Below are positions 35,813 through 48,057 of a stretch of 64,000 bases of DNA, piece after piece. How positions within the stretch are numbered: position 1 is the first letter of the stretch; every line of letters starts with the position of its first letter. Made by a program: the position numbers and the translations under genes. Source of the stretch: Zoroaster sp. YZ-2022 (taxonomy: Eukaryota; Echinodermata; Asteroidea; Forcipulatida; Zoroasteridae); NCBI GenBank assembly GCA_029582265.1, contig CM055817.1, positions 60,265,152 through 60,329,151 on the forward strand, read 5' to 3'. Below the pieces are notes generated by a model. It saw only the letters and a program-made list of their open reading frames with translations. It ran no database searches and had not been told where the DNA came from.

Positions 35813-37406
35813 AGTGGGGGGGCATTTTTACAATGGAAAATAACACTCTCAAAAAAAATAAAAACACAAAACAAAAATTGTATTGATCTTTTACTGATAT
35901 AAAAGAATAAAACGATCACATATTTAACTGTTTGATTTAAATCCATGTCAGTCCCCCTTTTAAACTGTTTCACGTATACATATATCAATACACTTCAACG
36001 TCTCCTCTTTTTAATTATCTTTTAAGGTACTTTAATAACTTAGTTATGACCTCTAGTGTTTTTAGTTTCAATTTTTTTGTCGACTTTTTCCCTTTAATAC
36101 ATCTTGTTATCTTTCGCTTACCCTTTCACCCTCCATGTGCTGGCATACACGGCTTCCTTATGTCCCATTATTTTGGTGTTTATTGGTTCGCTGTCCACCA
36201 TTGCCCTTGTTGCTTCCATCTTGTTGTACTAGGCTAGTTCGTCTCTACATTTCATTTATCTTCTTTCATCGTCGTCGGTTCACATTGATTTCACTAAGTT
36301 TTTTGTGATTTTCATATATTATTGTCTTTTTCTTAATTTAGACTATCGCCCTTTTGGTTGCTCGTCTTGGTAGTATTTTGTTTAGTACTTTTAGCCATTT
36401 TTGTGGTGCTTCATGCTGATACATCTTGTCCATTGTTTGGCATGTCATGTTATAGTTTATTGACCGCGCGGCGCTTGTACTATGCATCATGTCATGTGGT
36501 TATGTACGTGCGCGCACAGTCAATACAGCATCATTTTAATGTTTTTAATGTTTTTAATGTTTTTAACGCCCTCTATACGCTGTTCATCGTCACTATACCA
36601 ACTAGCAAGGCACACCATTCTTCTATTAACTTTCATTTAATTCTTGTTGAGGTTTCATTACCAACGTTAACTGGTACCCACTCTTACACTGTTTTATATT
36701 TTCTATGTAAACTTCGTCAACATTTGTATTACGTTTACTATTAATACAATTGTATCAATTTTGTTTCGTAACTTTTTTTTAATCAATATAAACATCAATT
36801 TTATTTTTTCTTGACCCCATGTCATACATGTTTTATGTTATTCAGAAATAAATCCCTGCAACTTAAAAAATATTGTATTTTATTATCATTTTCACTTTTT
36901 TTTAACCTTCTTAATTGGATTTTAAAACTTCTTATAATAAATCATACAACACATCTAGCATCAAATATTCATATCCACAACCCTCTATATATTTTTTAGT
37001 ATAAATTTTTCTTCCTTTCGTGCCGAGTTTGACAAAGTCTGAATCTTTATAATCAGTCGTCACTCTCATTCTACGCACTTCTTGGAATAGTTTTAATACA
37101 TTTGTCCACGGTGATAGAATTTACGTTTTTGCATATCGTGAGATATGTTTAGGGCTAAATAAACCTTATGTTTATTTATAATCAAAACATCTTACTATGA
37201 ATAAACAAATTAAAGATTTCATTTCCTAGAAACGGACTTAAACTGGTTTTGCATATTTGTTTGTGAAAACCAATCAGCATTGCAAAATCCTGTTTGCCAC
37301 CATGTTCTCGTAGTGAAAACGAGGTAAACCCGGCCATGGGGACGAGGTTGAGCTCATGGCGGTAGTAAGTGAATGAGCGCCCTCAAGAGGTGAAACATGG
37401 ACTTAC
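35813..37406 (-). other. Gene A intron, AT-rich
   Basis: No exon or RNA gene recognised. A TTTTTAATG short tandem repeat occurs at about 36535-36565. Confidence 0.5.
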
Positions 37407-37523
37407 CGCATTCCTTCTCGTCATCTCCTTGAGGGCAGTCTTCATGTCCGTCACAAAGCTTCGATAGATACTTACAGTCATGGGATTTCTTACAGTGATA
37501 AAACGCAGGACAGGAGATATTGT
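37407..37523 (-). CDS. Gene A exon: LDLa
   Basis: A 117-bp phase 1-1 exon, acceptor acatag, donor gtaagt. It has six cysteines and the end EDCPQGDDEKEC. It is the last LDLa before the LRR N-cap. Confidence 0.84.
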
Positions 37524-37930
37524 CTATGTAAATAAGGACGAAAGAAAGAAAATTTAAAATTGATCAACCGGCAGAGGGCGCTACAAACAGAATATGTAAT
37601 TGTCACCATAAGGTTTTCCGTTCGAGACTCACTTTTATCATCATTGTTCAAATTAAGATACAAACATCCATAAAATCCCAAACATGGCAGAACGGTAGTT
37701 TTGGTGGCAACGAAGAGTTTCTTGGCACGGGGCGCTACAAACATCAAATCATGATACACTAGCATCCTAAAAATTACAAATGTGGCGGACGTTTTTTGTT
37801 GACAAAAAGAGTTTTCCGATTGGACAGGGCTGAACGTACGGAAGTGTATGATACGGAAATAAAATATATCTGGAAATTTAATCGACGAGCATGGGACTTT
37901 AAATTAAATCCCCCAAACATGGCGTTTTAC

Positions 37931-38047
37931 CGCAACCCTGTTCGTCTGTTGCGTTTCCTTGACAATCTTTAAACCCATCACATGTGGCGCTGTCTTGTAA
38001 GCATAAACCATCACCGCAGTCTAGACCGTTGAAACAATGCGTTGTAT
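37931..38047 (-). CDS. Gene A exon: LDLa
   Basis: A 117-bp phase 1-1 exon, acceptor tacag, donor gtaaaa. It reads HCFNGLDCGDGLC and ends GNATDEQGC, with the acidic calcium site kept. Confidence 0.83.
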
Positions 38048-38544
38048 CTGTATGCAAAATGGAGGTTGTTACCCTAGCCCAGGTTTTCACCTTACAGAGA
38101 ACACATTTGGACTATTATTGTTACCCTATCAGGCATGGGGACAACTAATCTTCAGAATTATTTGACTGATAGATGTTACTTATCAAACACCAAGGGTCGA
38201 TCACAAATCACGAAACGATCCGAACAAAGATTAGCTCTATAAACAAAGCTAAATTATCTTTTTCCTAACTATTATTGAAGACCCCTCAGCCTAAATCACC
38301 TTTGTCCAATTAATTTTCCTCTTTGCGTTAGTGAATGCATATGAAAGGCAGATTTGTGCATATTGTAAAACAATTAACATTTATGTTGGGGTTTATTGTC
38401 ACTGCTAACGAGTTATTAAGCTCAAAACACAATCTTAGTAATCTAACATACTGGAAATCCATCTTTCAAAATACAAGATTTTATGCTAGATTCCTTATTT
38501 TACGGTATTTTAGTACATTTTCATTCAAATAAGATATAACCTAC

Positions 38545-38907
38545 CTGCGTAATCAACGTGTGTCAATCTGAGATGAAAACCACTATACTCCACAGTCGAA
38601 TCCCCAGTAAATGAAACTCTAACCACGTAAGCCTCCAATAATATTGATCGCACTTTTGTCGCTCCGTGCAACACAAACTGCTTATTTTCCTGGCCGTACG
38701 AATTGATATGTACCAAGTCGCGCTCTGTCTCCGTTAGGAAAGATACCACTTCGATGAATATATAATTATAAGCAATGGATCTGTAAGTAAGGTAGACTTG
38801 CCACCAGCATCCAACGTTTTCTGGATAGTTCAAAGGGTAGCGGGGAGACCTCAGATCGAATGAAGCATGAGGCAGTTCTAGATGAATTGCACTTGCACCA
38901 CATAATC
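38545..38907 (-). CDS. Gene A exon: CUB
   Basis: A 363-bp phase 1-1 exon. It is the most canonical CUB here: LCGASAIHLELPHASF, SPRYPLNYPENVGCWW, and a late YSGFHLRL. Open throughout. Confidence 0.87.
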
Positions 38908-39331
38908 CTGAAACAAAATTAACTTTATTCAATATTTACGACCACGTTATGAGCGTTCGACCGTATCCTTAAAAAAGGACAAATATTGCATGAAATTCCA
39001 TCGATAGATATCAACTGAGCAACGTATTTATATGCACATGTCAAATGCTTCCATTTTGTTTTGAGGCAAGTGTCTTTTGCTCAAAAAAGTGTCTGGTCAA
39101 GTTGGTGCTAACAATAAATTGTCAATGGAGGGCGCCCCAGTTTAAAAGATCTACTGAGCACCAGACACGTTCTGTTGGAGGCATCGGGGAATGTACTTTC
39201 AGGAACTATAACATTGGTCACCTCCTAAAAATGTAGCCCTACATTTGTCATTCTCGTTCTCCTACCATTTTGGCGGCGTGCCCGTTGACTTAGTTTGATT
39301 TAAATCTCTTTCTACACCTTGATAAACAAAC

Positions 39332-39430
39332 CTGAAAGAAAGCAGAAAGGTAGACTTCTTCCAAACTGGTTATTTTGGACGCAGATCAGATTAGACGTGT
39401 TACAAGCTACTTCATCCTCTCCGCAGCTAA
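39332..39430 (-). CDS. Gene A exon: truncated LDLa
   Basis: A 99-bp phase 1-1 exon, acceptor gttgcag and donor gtttgt. It encodes SCGEDEVACNTSNLICVQNN then FCFLS. Only four cysteines are visible, and the DC-x-D-x-SDE-C calcium half is absent, so the fold is doubtful. Splice sites and phase still fit. Confidence 0.6.
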
Positions 39431-39903
39431 CTGCAACAATTTAATTTAAAGCACATATTATAATCTTGATTAGAAACAGTTAAATGGACAAAACTTACTT
39501 CGTGCAAAATGTCCAGCTCCTATCAATAAATTGTTATCCGCAGTGCTACCTAATTTCTACCCCGAGGATTTTCCAGTTGCAACCAACAGTGTTGAATATA
39601 AATTAACAGATTCAAGTTGTCACATGCACGACCAAAATCACCTTCTTTTCGCTTCAAAATAAACTACCAACTTCTTAGGTCAGACCTCTGACGGTGGAAA
39701 ACAGGGCGGGCTTCAGACAACTATTATTTATAGAAACATATTATTTTGCAGCATCGTATGCAAAATTTGTCTAATGAGGAGTGCACCCTTCCGTCTATGG
39801 AACGCCGAACCAGGCATAATTATAGAGTAATTGATACAAAGATCTGCTATCATGTACTAAACATAAATTTCACTGAGTAAATATAAAGAACAGCTCAACA
39901 TTA

Positions 39904-40676
39904 GGCCAAAAAAAAAAGGATGTTGAGTTGCCCTCCACCGACCGACCCAAAAGTGCTGAAATCTCGGGTCGGTTTTTTTCTTTTTTTTTTTCTTCTTTTT
40001 TCTCTTTTTTTCCCGTCATTCATAGCCCTATTTATTAATGAAACTTACCAATTTTCTTTGTATAAAACATAATCCGTTTGATTTGTGAAATTTTCCACTT
40101 TTTTTACCGGTAAATTTACCGGTACCCAAGACTCAATCTACATGTTTTCGAATCGAATGGCCCCGGCCCTCACATGGTGCACTGCCTTCGCACACACTGT
40201 GTGCCAACGATTGCGACTCAAATCTACCGGTACACGTTTTCCAATGGCTTCGCGCACTGTTTTGTATGTCAACGATTGCGACTCAATCTACACGTTTTCA
40301 AATCAAATGGCCCTCACACGTTGTACACTGGCTCTCCGCACTGTACGTGTGTCAACGATTGCGACTCGATCTACACGTTTTCAAATCGAATGGCCACACA
40401 CATGTTGCATGCTGAGCATTGCACGCAATATGGATGAATTTGCTGTGTCAATCACAGCGAAAAGTACAACAAAATGCTTGGGATACCTTTATTCTGAAGC
40501 AAAATTCCTTGCTGATAGGTATACAAATGAAAAACATGGTATGTGGTTTCAGTTCCAATGCATTTCAATCTTAAAATGACAGTCAAGGAGAAAAAAATAA
40601 ATAAATAAAAAAATCCCGACCGACCGACCCCTTCAAATATTTTCACTGGAGGGCAACTCAACAATTTTCTTTTGGC
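39904..40676. mobile_element. Foldback DNA element
   Basis: Terminal inverted repeats: GGCCAAAA through GTTGAGTTGCCCTCCA at the left (39904-39937) and the complement TGGAGGGCAACTCAAC at 40649-40664 with TTTTGGCC at the end. Inside (about 40125-40440) four imperfect copies of an 80-90-bp unit with GCGACTCAATCTACACGTTTT. No transposase. It lies in an intron of gene A. Confidence 0.72.
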
Positions 40677-40769
40677 CTTTAAAGCATTTAAAGACATTGT
40701 TACTTTGAGTGACAAACTATTGATTTGTTGCCTTATACACCGACGTAGTGCTTTTGAGTGTCTGTGGAT

Positions 40770-40848
40770 TGTACTCTGGCGGGTTTCGAACCCACGACTT
40801 CCTGGTCTATACTAGTGCAGACGTCTTAACCTTTCGACCACTGAACCT
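40770..40848 (-). repeat. tRNA-like sequence
   Basis: Minus strand shows GTTCAGTGGTCGAAAGGTTA, a possible anticodon stem GTCT/AGAC and box B GGGTTCGAAACCC. Probably a tRNA relic or SINE head. Confidence 0.4.
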
Positions 40849-41271
40849 TGTCTGATGACAATAGGCTGGCAGGTTCCTATAGCAGCGGGTACCGCGATTA
40901 GCATTAATTGATGGAATTATTGCTTCGAGTAATAAAGAATGATTTGGTTTATTTATGTATTGACAAAACTTCTTGTAAGAGTACTCTTCCTTACTTTGAA
41001 TCAAAACATACATTAAAACAAACCTGTGAACGTTTCAGCTTATTGTGTCGCGAATGGATAAACAGAGAGAATGCAACAATTCCTTATTCAATGATTTCGC
41101 GCTTCTCAAAAATAACTGCCTCTGAGACCAAATTATTTCTTAAGATTGATAACATCATCAGTTTTATTTTAAAATTTAAATTTAAATTTATTTCATTTAA
41201 TGAAATACCAATGTTTTATCTTTAAATATTTGTTGTATTGTTGTAGTAAACAAATCCACAAACAAATTTAC

Positions 41272-41387
41272 CTTCCCGCATCTGTTTAACATCAATATTG
41301 AATCCTTTCTCCTCTCTTGCGTTATCTGATCTGAAAATCATAAACAGTTCGTTTTGTGTCGAGGAGGTTTTCAGTGGATACTGAACA
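41272..41387 (-). CDS. Gene A exon: CUB second half
   Basis: A 116-bp exon, phase 2 in and 1 out. The acceptor tttttcag before TGTTCAG was chosen because it alone keeps the frame with the previous exon. It encodes SVQYPLKTSSTQNELFMIFR and ends VKQMRE. Confidence 0.8.
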
Positions 41388-41479
41388 CTGAAAAACAATC
41401 ATAAAAATATTTTCTTTTAAATATTGCAAACATGTAAATTGTTCGCATTTTGTTGAGGAAAAACAACAGCGAAACTCAC

Positions 41480-41722
41480 CTATAAAGCCTCAAAAATGAA
41501 TTTTGAAACATGCGTCCGTTTCCAATGTCCAGATAATCTACTTCGTTGTATCGTTCTAGATGAAACTCAATGAAAATAATAACCACATGGTATCCCACTT
41601 CTTCCACCACCAGCCACTGACACTGAATGTTTGCAGGATACGATAGCGGCCAGTAGGCTATGGTGTTGAAATCATTGTTGTATCATCACCGTTGATTACG
41701 ACCAGACCATTTCTACACAGTC
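41480..41722 (-). pseudogene. Gene A exon: CUB first half, with one-base frameshift
   Basis: The exon starts in phase 1 with GLCRNGLVVINGDDTTM, then hits TAG at 41658-41660 in that frame. The rest of the CUB (AYWPLSYPANIQCQWLVVEE, NEVDYLDIGNG) is open in the other frame to the gtgag donor. The exon is 243 bp, where phase demands one base more. The shift lies near or above 41670. It could be a true allele, a pseudogene mark, or a sequence error. Confidence 0.82.
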
Positions 41723-41889
41723 CTTGAAATAAAAAGTATACAAATATATACAGACCTTTATCATGCCGCGGTCATCTTTGTAAGGTTCCCTGCATACGCA
41801 AGTATAACGCTAATTATCAAAAAATAAAAGGGAACAGAGTATTTCCCCTTCCAGCCTCGGCTTGGTTATATGAATTTGTATTGAAGAAA

Positions 41890-42964
41890 AAAGAGGGCTG
41901 TGATGTGTTAAAGATCTACTAGGTCACCTTCTTCTACGTCGAAGGGTGTTGAGTCCTAGGGCACGATGTTACGAGATATAAGACTCCAAATTGCCCTGTC
42001 TTTCATGAAGGTTAATAGCTCATTTGTTGTACTTAAACCTGTGTCCCTGCGCAGATTGTCCACGTAGGTAAGATGTCCACTACCTCTTTGAGCTTGACCA
42101 TGCTTGGGCTCCCATAGTGCAAGCTTGCTGACAGACAGCTCAGGGTGACGATAACAGTGCCCGGCGAACTCGAGTCTTCTTGTACAGATCTATTCTGCAT
42201 AGAGATCTAAATTGGAAATGCACTCCTCCCACCTGACACCAAATACCTCACGTAGAATTCTGGTGTAGCAGTCGTCTAGCTGTTTTTCAAGCGCTGATGT
42301 TAATGTCCATCAGGCTCCATGGAGTATAGTACTGATTCAACAGTAGCCATAAAGAGCTGTAGTTTCAGGCTTCCACTCAACAACATAACCTTTTTCATAC
42401 TATGAAGTGCTTTCCAGGCCAGAGCTTTTATCACCTTGATGTCTCTGACTGTGTTGTCAATCCATGACCCAAGATATTTGAAGTCAGGCTGCCTGTCTAG
42501 TATGTCCCCGCTGTTTACTTTGAGGCCTGTGCCCTCATTCTGTTGTATGCTATATATTTGGTTTTCCTGACGTTCAGCCGTATGCCTACCTTTTGACATT
42601 CGTTCTCTACATTGCAAAGAAGCTCTTGTGCTTGACAGATCTGTTCAGAGAGTAGAGCAATGTCATCTGAGAAGTCAAGGTCAGTAAGCAATTAGGGCCA
42701 ATTCTCCTAATCTGTCTGGGGTTGATTCTAAAACCCAGCTCCTTGCCATTGACAGCCTGTCTCATTGCATAGTCCAGTACAATAAAGAAGAGGTATGGTG
42801 CCTGGAGTACACCTGCGGATGTAGAAAACTACCTTGGTCCTGGTATTGGTATGTTGCTTATGGATTGAACAAGGTCGATGTATACCATAGGAAGCTACGA
42901 TTTTCATCATTTCCCCCCGTGTATAGAGTCAAATGCTTTTTAAAGTCTATAAATGTTATAGTAA
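41890..42964 (-). mobile_element. Decayed LINE (RTE/CRE-like RT), 3' part
   Basis: The minus strand encodes, with frame breaks, FIDFKK, DLDFSDDIALLS (catalytic box variant) and DFKYLGSWIDNTVRDIKV followed by ALAWKALHSM. It continues the fragment at 44870-45330, separated by an inserted block. Confidence 0.72.
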
Positions 42965-44869
42965 TCACCAGACACCTTCTGAAATCCTCATCGTCCAGAA
43001 CAAAGTTGAAGTTGTTGAAGACTTTACCTACCTTGAAAGCTTCATCAACAGCCAGGGTTCAATGGACCACGAGATAAACTGCCGAATAGGTAAAGCCTCT
43101 ACGGCCTTCAAACTGCTGAACAAAATCTGGACAAGCAAAGAAGTTCACCCTTAAGACCAAGCTTCGCATTTACAATTCTAATGTTATATCCACGCTGCTG
43201 TTTGGCAAAACTTAGCACCTAAAATCAAGCCAAGAGAGGAAACTTGATGCATTCTGTCAAAGTATTTTCATTTGTATATAGATCTATAGGTAGTAACAAA
43301 CTTTTCGTTATCTGCTATAATAACGAATCGATAGCGCATCGACTTTCTTTTAACCAATCTATCGCAACTTAAATATCTTTACGGGTACACAAAGGAATGT
43401 GTTACGAGTCTTGTTACGTCTGTTCATTTGTCGTGGCCATCTTTGTCCAGTCCAATGGTGTTATATAGTAACGCTAAGTTAAACTCTTAATTCACGGGTC
43501 AATAAATAAATTTGGTCATGGTATAATAGGGTCACTTGTTATGGTAAATAGTCACTTTAGTAAACTTTTGTGAACTTTGGGTGTTTGTAAGATCCAGGTG
43601 AAAGCCTATGGGAGAGATTTTGAGTGAGAGTGAGAACTCATATGATGATGATCAAGTAAAGACATGACTAGTCAGGGAGTGGAGAAGTTGAGAAGAGATA
43701 GGTCGATCCTGTAACCACCAGGCGAGTGGGTGCAGCCACCGTAGGTTTTGGGCCGGCTAACCCGCAATTCAAGCCCATGGCAGAGGCCAATAGTACTATA
43801 AGCCCACTCCACTGACCAGATTCCAACATCGCTATAATTATACCGTAAGTTTAAAACCAGTATGTTTTGATTGATCATTTAAATAACTTGAACGAAATAA
43901 TTGCGCTTTGCAATGATGTTTAGTTGATTATCTTTGCAAATACAAAGTGTTATTGAAAAGATATTTGGACGATTTCTTGGTTAATTATCATATTGTAGAT
44001 GACCGTTTACCCCGGTGACGAAGCTGGTACCTTGTCCGATGAAGTGAAGGGAAGACGACCCCCATAGAGACACCCAGGGACGCTTGAAGCCAGAGTTACC
44101 GGTGGCATACAATAATTATTGACCGATATGTAGAGCATCTCGTATTTTAGGGCACTAGTATGATTTAAGGAACCGTAGGATTTTGTTTGTGTAAATGCCA
44201 TTGGGAGGAATTTAATTATCTGTAGACTAATACGCTTCACATAAATACTCCGCTAATGATTTGATTTGTTCTAGTGAAATATTACTTTATTACCTGGCCT
44301 ATATTTTATAGACTTGTAAGACACAACCATCCAGCCAAATGTTTAGTCGAATTCAGTGTTTCTTGTAGATAATTGTAAATAGTAATGTTAAATTAAAGTT
44401 TAATATAAATTGTTCTAAGTTAAAGAATTGTTTCCATCGTGTCTTATTTATTTTGTCGCCCATAAGGAGATACGCATTGTCACGAAGTATTTTAGAACTA
44501 GTGTGACACCTTTGACATAAGATGCCTTCGGAAGATCCTGAGCATAAAGTGGAGTGACTCATCACTAACAAGGAATTCAGAGAGCGGTCGAAACAAACTT
44601 CAGTATCCAGTGAGATCTACAAGCGGCGCATGAACTGGCTGGGCCGCGTTGCACGGCCACGCCCCCTCCTCAAGGTGTTGTGGTGGAACCCGCAGGGAAG
44701 AAGGAGGAGAGGCCGACCGAAAACGAACTGGCACCAGACCATCCAGCGAGACCTTCACATAGTCAACAGGAGCTAGTGGAGCGACATCAAGACGCTGACT
44801 GCCGATCGAACCAAATGGAGAGCGTTGACTGCCTCATGCGTCGGACGACGCGAGAGCTTTTAAGTCTAA
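42965..44869 (+). mobile_element. Insertion splitting the LINE; carries plus-strand LINE pieces
   Basis: Plus strand encodes EDFTYLESFINSQGSMDHEI (about 43016-43080) and, further on, RRMNWLGRVARPRPLL with GRRRRGRPKTNWHQT (about 44623-44740), both typical of LINE RT C-termini. Between them (43260-44560) no gene was seen. The minus-strand LINE reads across the junctions when this block is skipped. Confidence 0.62.
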
Positions 44870-45330
44870 GTATTGTTATGACTGCAGGGAGTTTGTTCTT
44901 CTTTACTCCCTCGATGACCCTCCTTAGGGCTAATAATGAATAAAGTCGACCTCTTCTCTCTGGAGTCATTTTGGTTCTCATGCAGGTGTGGGTCGATAGC
45001 AGGTCTGATTCTATTCAGGATCATTTTGTTGTAAAGTGTGGCAACGACTGATATCAAACTTATTCCCCTATAGTTATCTGTTTGATTTGGTATTGTAGTT
45101 ATGTTTAGTAAGGACCATTGCTCTGGATTGATTGCACATGTATAGCACATCGCTGTCCAAATCACAAAGCTTAACAACTTCAGGAGTTATTTCATCAGGT
45201 CCACAACTTTTGCCTAGCTTGAGAGATTCCTTGGCTTTCGCAAACTCTGACATGCTGAAGGGCCCTTCTTCGGTATGGACATAGGTCAGCAATTGTTTTT
45301 GATCAGCAACATACATCATTTGTAGCATAT
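44870..45330 (-). mobile_element. Decayed LINE, 5' RT part
   Basis: Contains KSCGPDEITPEVVKLCD and DNYRGISLISVVATLYNKMI in two frames, the fingers region of a LINE RT. Confidence 0.75.
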
Positions 45331-45672
45331 TATTCACCATGAAAATTCGGTAATTAAAATAAATGATATACATTTAAAAATAAAAAAATAAAAAAATACT
45401 AAGCGCAATGTTTTTTTTCCCGTTTGAATTACTACGTTTTTGGTTATTAAAGTACGGATATGAACAAAACAAAATTAGAAGTAAACATGAAAACAATAAT
45501 AAAAACTTAATTAACAAATTATAAAAAGGGAAATTTATCAATTATATTCCGTTCTAAGTTGCCTTTTGATTTAAAGTGCTATGACGCTATTCGTCCTACA
45601 ATAATTAACTTTTTGTAAATGAAAATCATTAACCGTCAACAAAATAATGTATATATATAGCTGAATGTTTAC

Positions 45673-45786
45673 CGCAGTCAAATTCATCAGAAATATCATT
45701 GCAGTCATTTCTGCCATCACACACGGAAGATTTCAAGACGCAGCCTGTCCCGGAACGACAAGAATATTCACTTTCTGTACAATTTC
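45673..45786 (-). CDS. Gene A exon: LDLa
   Basis: A 114-bp phase 1-1 exon (acceptor atcag, donor gtaaac). NCTESEYSCRSGTGC start and DCNDISDEFDC end; complete. Confidence 0.85.
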
Positions 45787-46157
45787 CTGATATTGAGAAG
45801 AGAAAAATATATTATAGAGGGCTATGTTGCTTCTTTAATACAATGTAACTTCAACAATGAATTAAATGTTGGCATAGATTTCCATATTGAAATGATTGGG
45901 CAATGTACACTATGTATCAACTCCGTCAACCTCTAAAGTAAATATAAACACATCCCCTGTTAGAATGTTTGCTTTCACTCAGGCAGTCATTGAAACGTAC
46001 ACATATTTCTAAAAAATACGAGTTAATTTTAAAATTGTGACGTCACGTTTCCAATATTTGGTTTTACAAAACGGTTCGGAGATTTTGTTAATATAATTAC
46101 TTCGGCCCTCTTTTGCATTAGAACATTTTAAAGAAATAAATATTCATGAACTTTCAC

Positions 46158-46268
46158 CACATTTGAATTCATCCTCTTTCTCAGGGCAGTCTCCCCACCC
46201 GTTGCAGACGGCTGTTTCATGGAGACATATTGGTCCCGAGATGCAGGAAATTTCATTTTGTGCACATT
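46158..46268 (-). CDS. Gene A exon: LDLa
   Basis: A 111-bp phase 1-1 exon (acceptor accag, donor gtgaaag). CAQNEISCISGPIC start and GDCPEKEDEFKC end; complete, with KED in place of the usual SDE region spacing. Confidence 0.83.
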
Positions 46269-46743
46269 CTGGTGGTTAGAAAATATCGATAGCCTTTGCT
46301 TTATCTTATATTCAAATTAATATTTGTTAAAATTCAATTAAATTTGTATCTTTTAGCCTAATAGGGATGAAAATCGAACCAGTAACCGAAACCAAAATGC
46401 TAGAATTATTTGTGCTCGCAGTAACCTTTTAATTTTTAGTTTTTTGTTATGATATGGTTTTAATTATTCGAGTTTTAGTTTAATTGTTTTAATTTAATGT
46501 TTGAGTTTTGTGGGTTATTCTTTTGAGGAAAGGAGGTAATAACAGACGTATTGCAATTGTCGTTCCGTTATTATGAATATTTTATGATACAAACCTTCAC
46601 GGAACTTCATCCGTACTGCTCATATTTAATTATTGATTGATTGGTGATTTAAATGGCAACTGATTTTATTTAGATGATACTAGCTCTTCATGAAATAGTT
46701 CGAAACATTAATAATGACAGCACCTTACTGACAAAGCACCTAC

Positions 46744-47073
46744 CAATTGCAGTGTACTGACGTATGTCGATGTTGGCAGTGCTTGCCTTGTAATAATAAC
46801 ACGTGTGTTTCGATATCCATGTTGACGGGCCACTCAACGATATAAATGGTGGGAAAGACGCGTCGTATCGACCAATCGTCTTGATGATGGTCCCGGTCTC
46901 AAGTGCGCCATCACCGATGGTAATGATGCAACGAGGGAGGTCGAAGAACTCAAACTGCACTCTGAACCCGGGGTCAGAGGTTATGACCCAGAGGCATATC
47001 AGGCCATTGTCGATTTGCTCAAGTGAATATGGAGCACTGGAGTTTATCCAAATCAACTCATTTTCGCAAAAAC
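46744..47073 (-). CDS. Gene A exon: CUB
   Basis: A 330-bp phase 1-1 exon, shorter than the other CUBs. Opens GFCENELIWINSSAPYS, with CLWVITSDPGFRVQFEFFDL as core and a TIGDGAL turn. Open. Confidence 0.83.
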
Positions 47074-47212
47074 CTGGAAAATAAGCCATAACAACAAATC
47101 AACTCAAAGTCACGTTGACAATAAACCGAGGTGAAAACATGACGTCATGCAAAAAGGCTCCTGGGTAGGGCTACATATACACTCGTGTCAGCTACGCGCT
47201 ATTGGTAAACTA

Positions 47213-47418
47213 CAGCGGCGTAGCCAGGACTTTTTCAGTGGGGGGTGGGGGGGCACAGGGAAGATTGCTTTTCAGTGGGGGGGGGGGGGCAGGGGTATAG
47301 GTTTTTTTCCCTTTCCCTTTTCTTTTTCGTTTTATGGGGCACTATGAGGATTTTTCGTGTGGGGCACCTGGGGGGGGCACTGGAAATTTGTGCCCCCCCC
47401 CCGGTGGCTACCCCGCTG
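47213..47418 (+). mobile_element. hAT-type MITE with 8-bp target duplication
   Basis: A 206-bp element with terminal repeats CAGCGGCGTAGCCA and its near-complement TGGCTACCCCGCTG. It is flanked by GTAAACTA at 47205-47212 and 47419-47426. Eight-base duplications and CAG...CTG ends are hAT hallmarks. Poly-G tracts fill the interior; no coding. Confidence 0.88.
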
Positions 47419-47650
47419 GTAAACTAACAGTATGTTCACACCACACATACTACAAACAAATGCAATGAAATGAGTGGTACACCTACAGTCCGTCCAGTAA
47501 GTACTGTCATTGTCTCCAGTTGACATTGGCAGAATAAATGTTTTGTTTTGCCATTACAGTTTTGCCATTTTCGAGTTTATAAAGGATATTCAAGAAATAT
47601 GTCTGAATTTTCATCTGAATTTTGGATCCCAGTTTGATCATTATACTAAC

Positions 47651-47761
47651 CACACAAAAACTCGTCTGAGAAGTCGCCACAGTCATTCTGTCCGTTACAT
47701 ATCTGGTACCTTGGGATACAGTGTCCTGATGCGCATGCGTAATAGTGTTCACCACAACCAC
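47651..47761 (-). CDS. Gene A exon: LDLa
   Basis: A 111-bp phase 1-1 exon, acceptor cctag, donor gttag. CGEHYYACASGHC start, DCGDFSDEFLC end. Paralogue of 49753-49863. Confidence 0.85.
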
Positions 47762-47946
47762 CTAGGAAATACAAAGACGATCTTTGTTTTAGACCAAGAA
47801 AGAGACAGATACGATGATTAAAACACTCCGTCTGGGTCTCTAAAGTCTTAAATATTAGACGACTGGTTATTACAAATATTGCCCGCCTCCGAAGAATAAT
47901 TTGGAAGATTTTAGAGAAAACTAAATACTCCTGTAGTTTTCCTTAC

Positions 47947-48057
47947 CACACCCTACTTCATCCTCGTCATCGTCGCAGTCTCGTCGGCCGTCACAGATAG
48001 ACGATATATTATGGCATTGAAGACCAGATGGGCATACAAACTGATCGTCATCACACT
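47947..48057 (-). CDS. Gene A exon: LDLa
   Basis: A 111-bp phase 1-1 exon. CDDDQFVCPSGLQC start, DCDDDEDEVGC end. Paralogue of 50111-50221. Confidence 0.85.

Noticed and set aside
46803..47084. Plus-strand ORF of 93 residues
   Set aside because: Shadow of the CUB exon on the minus strand.
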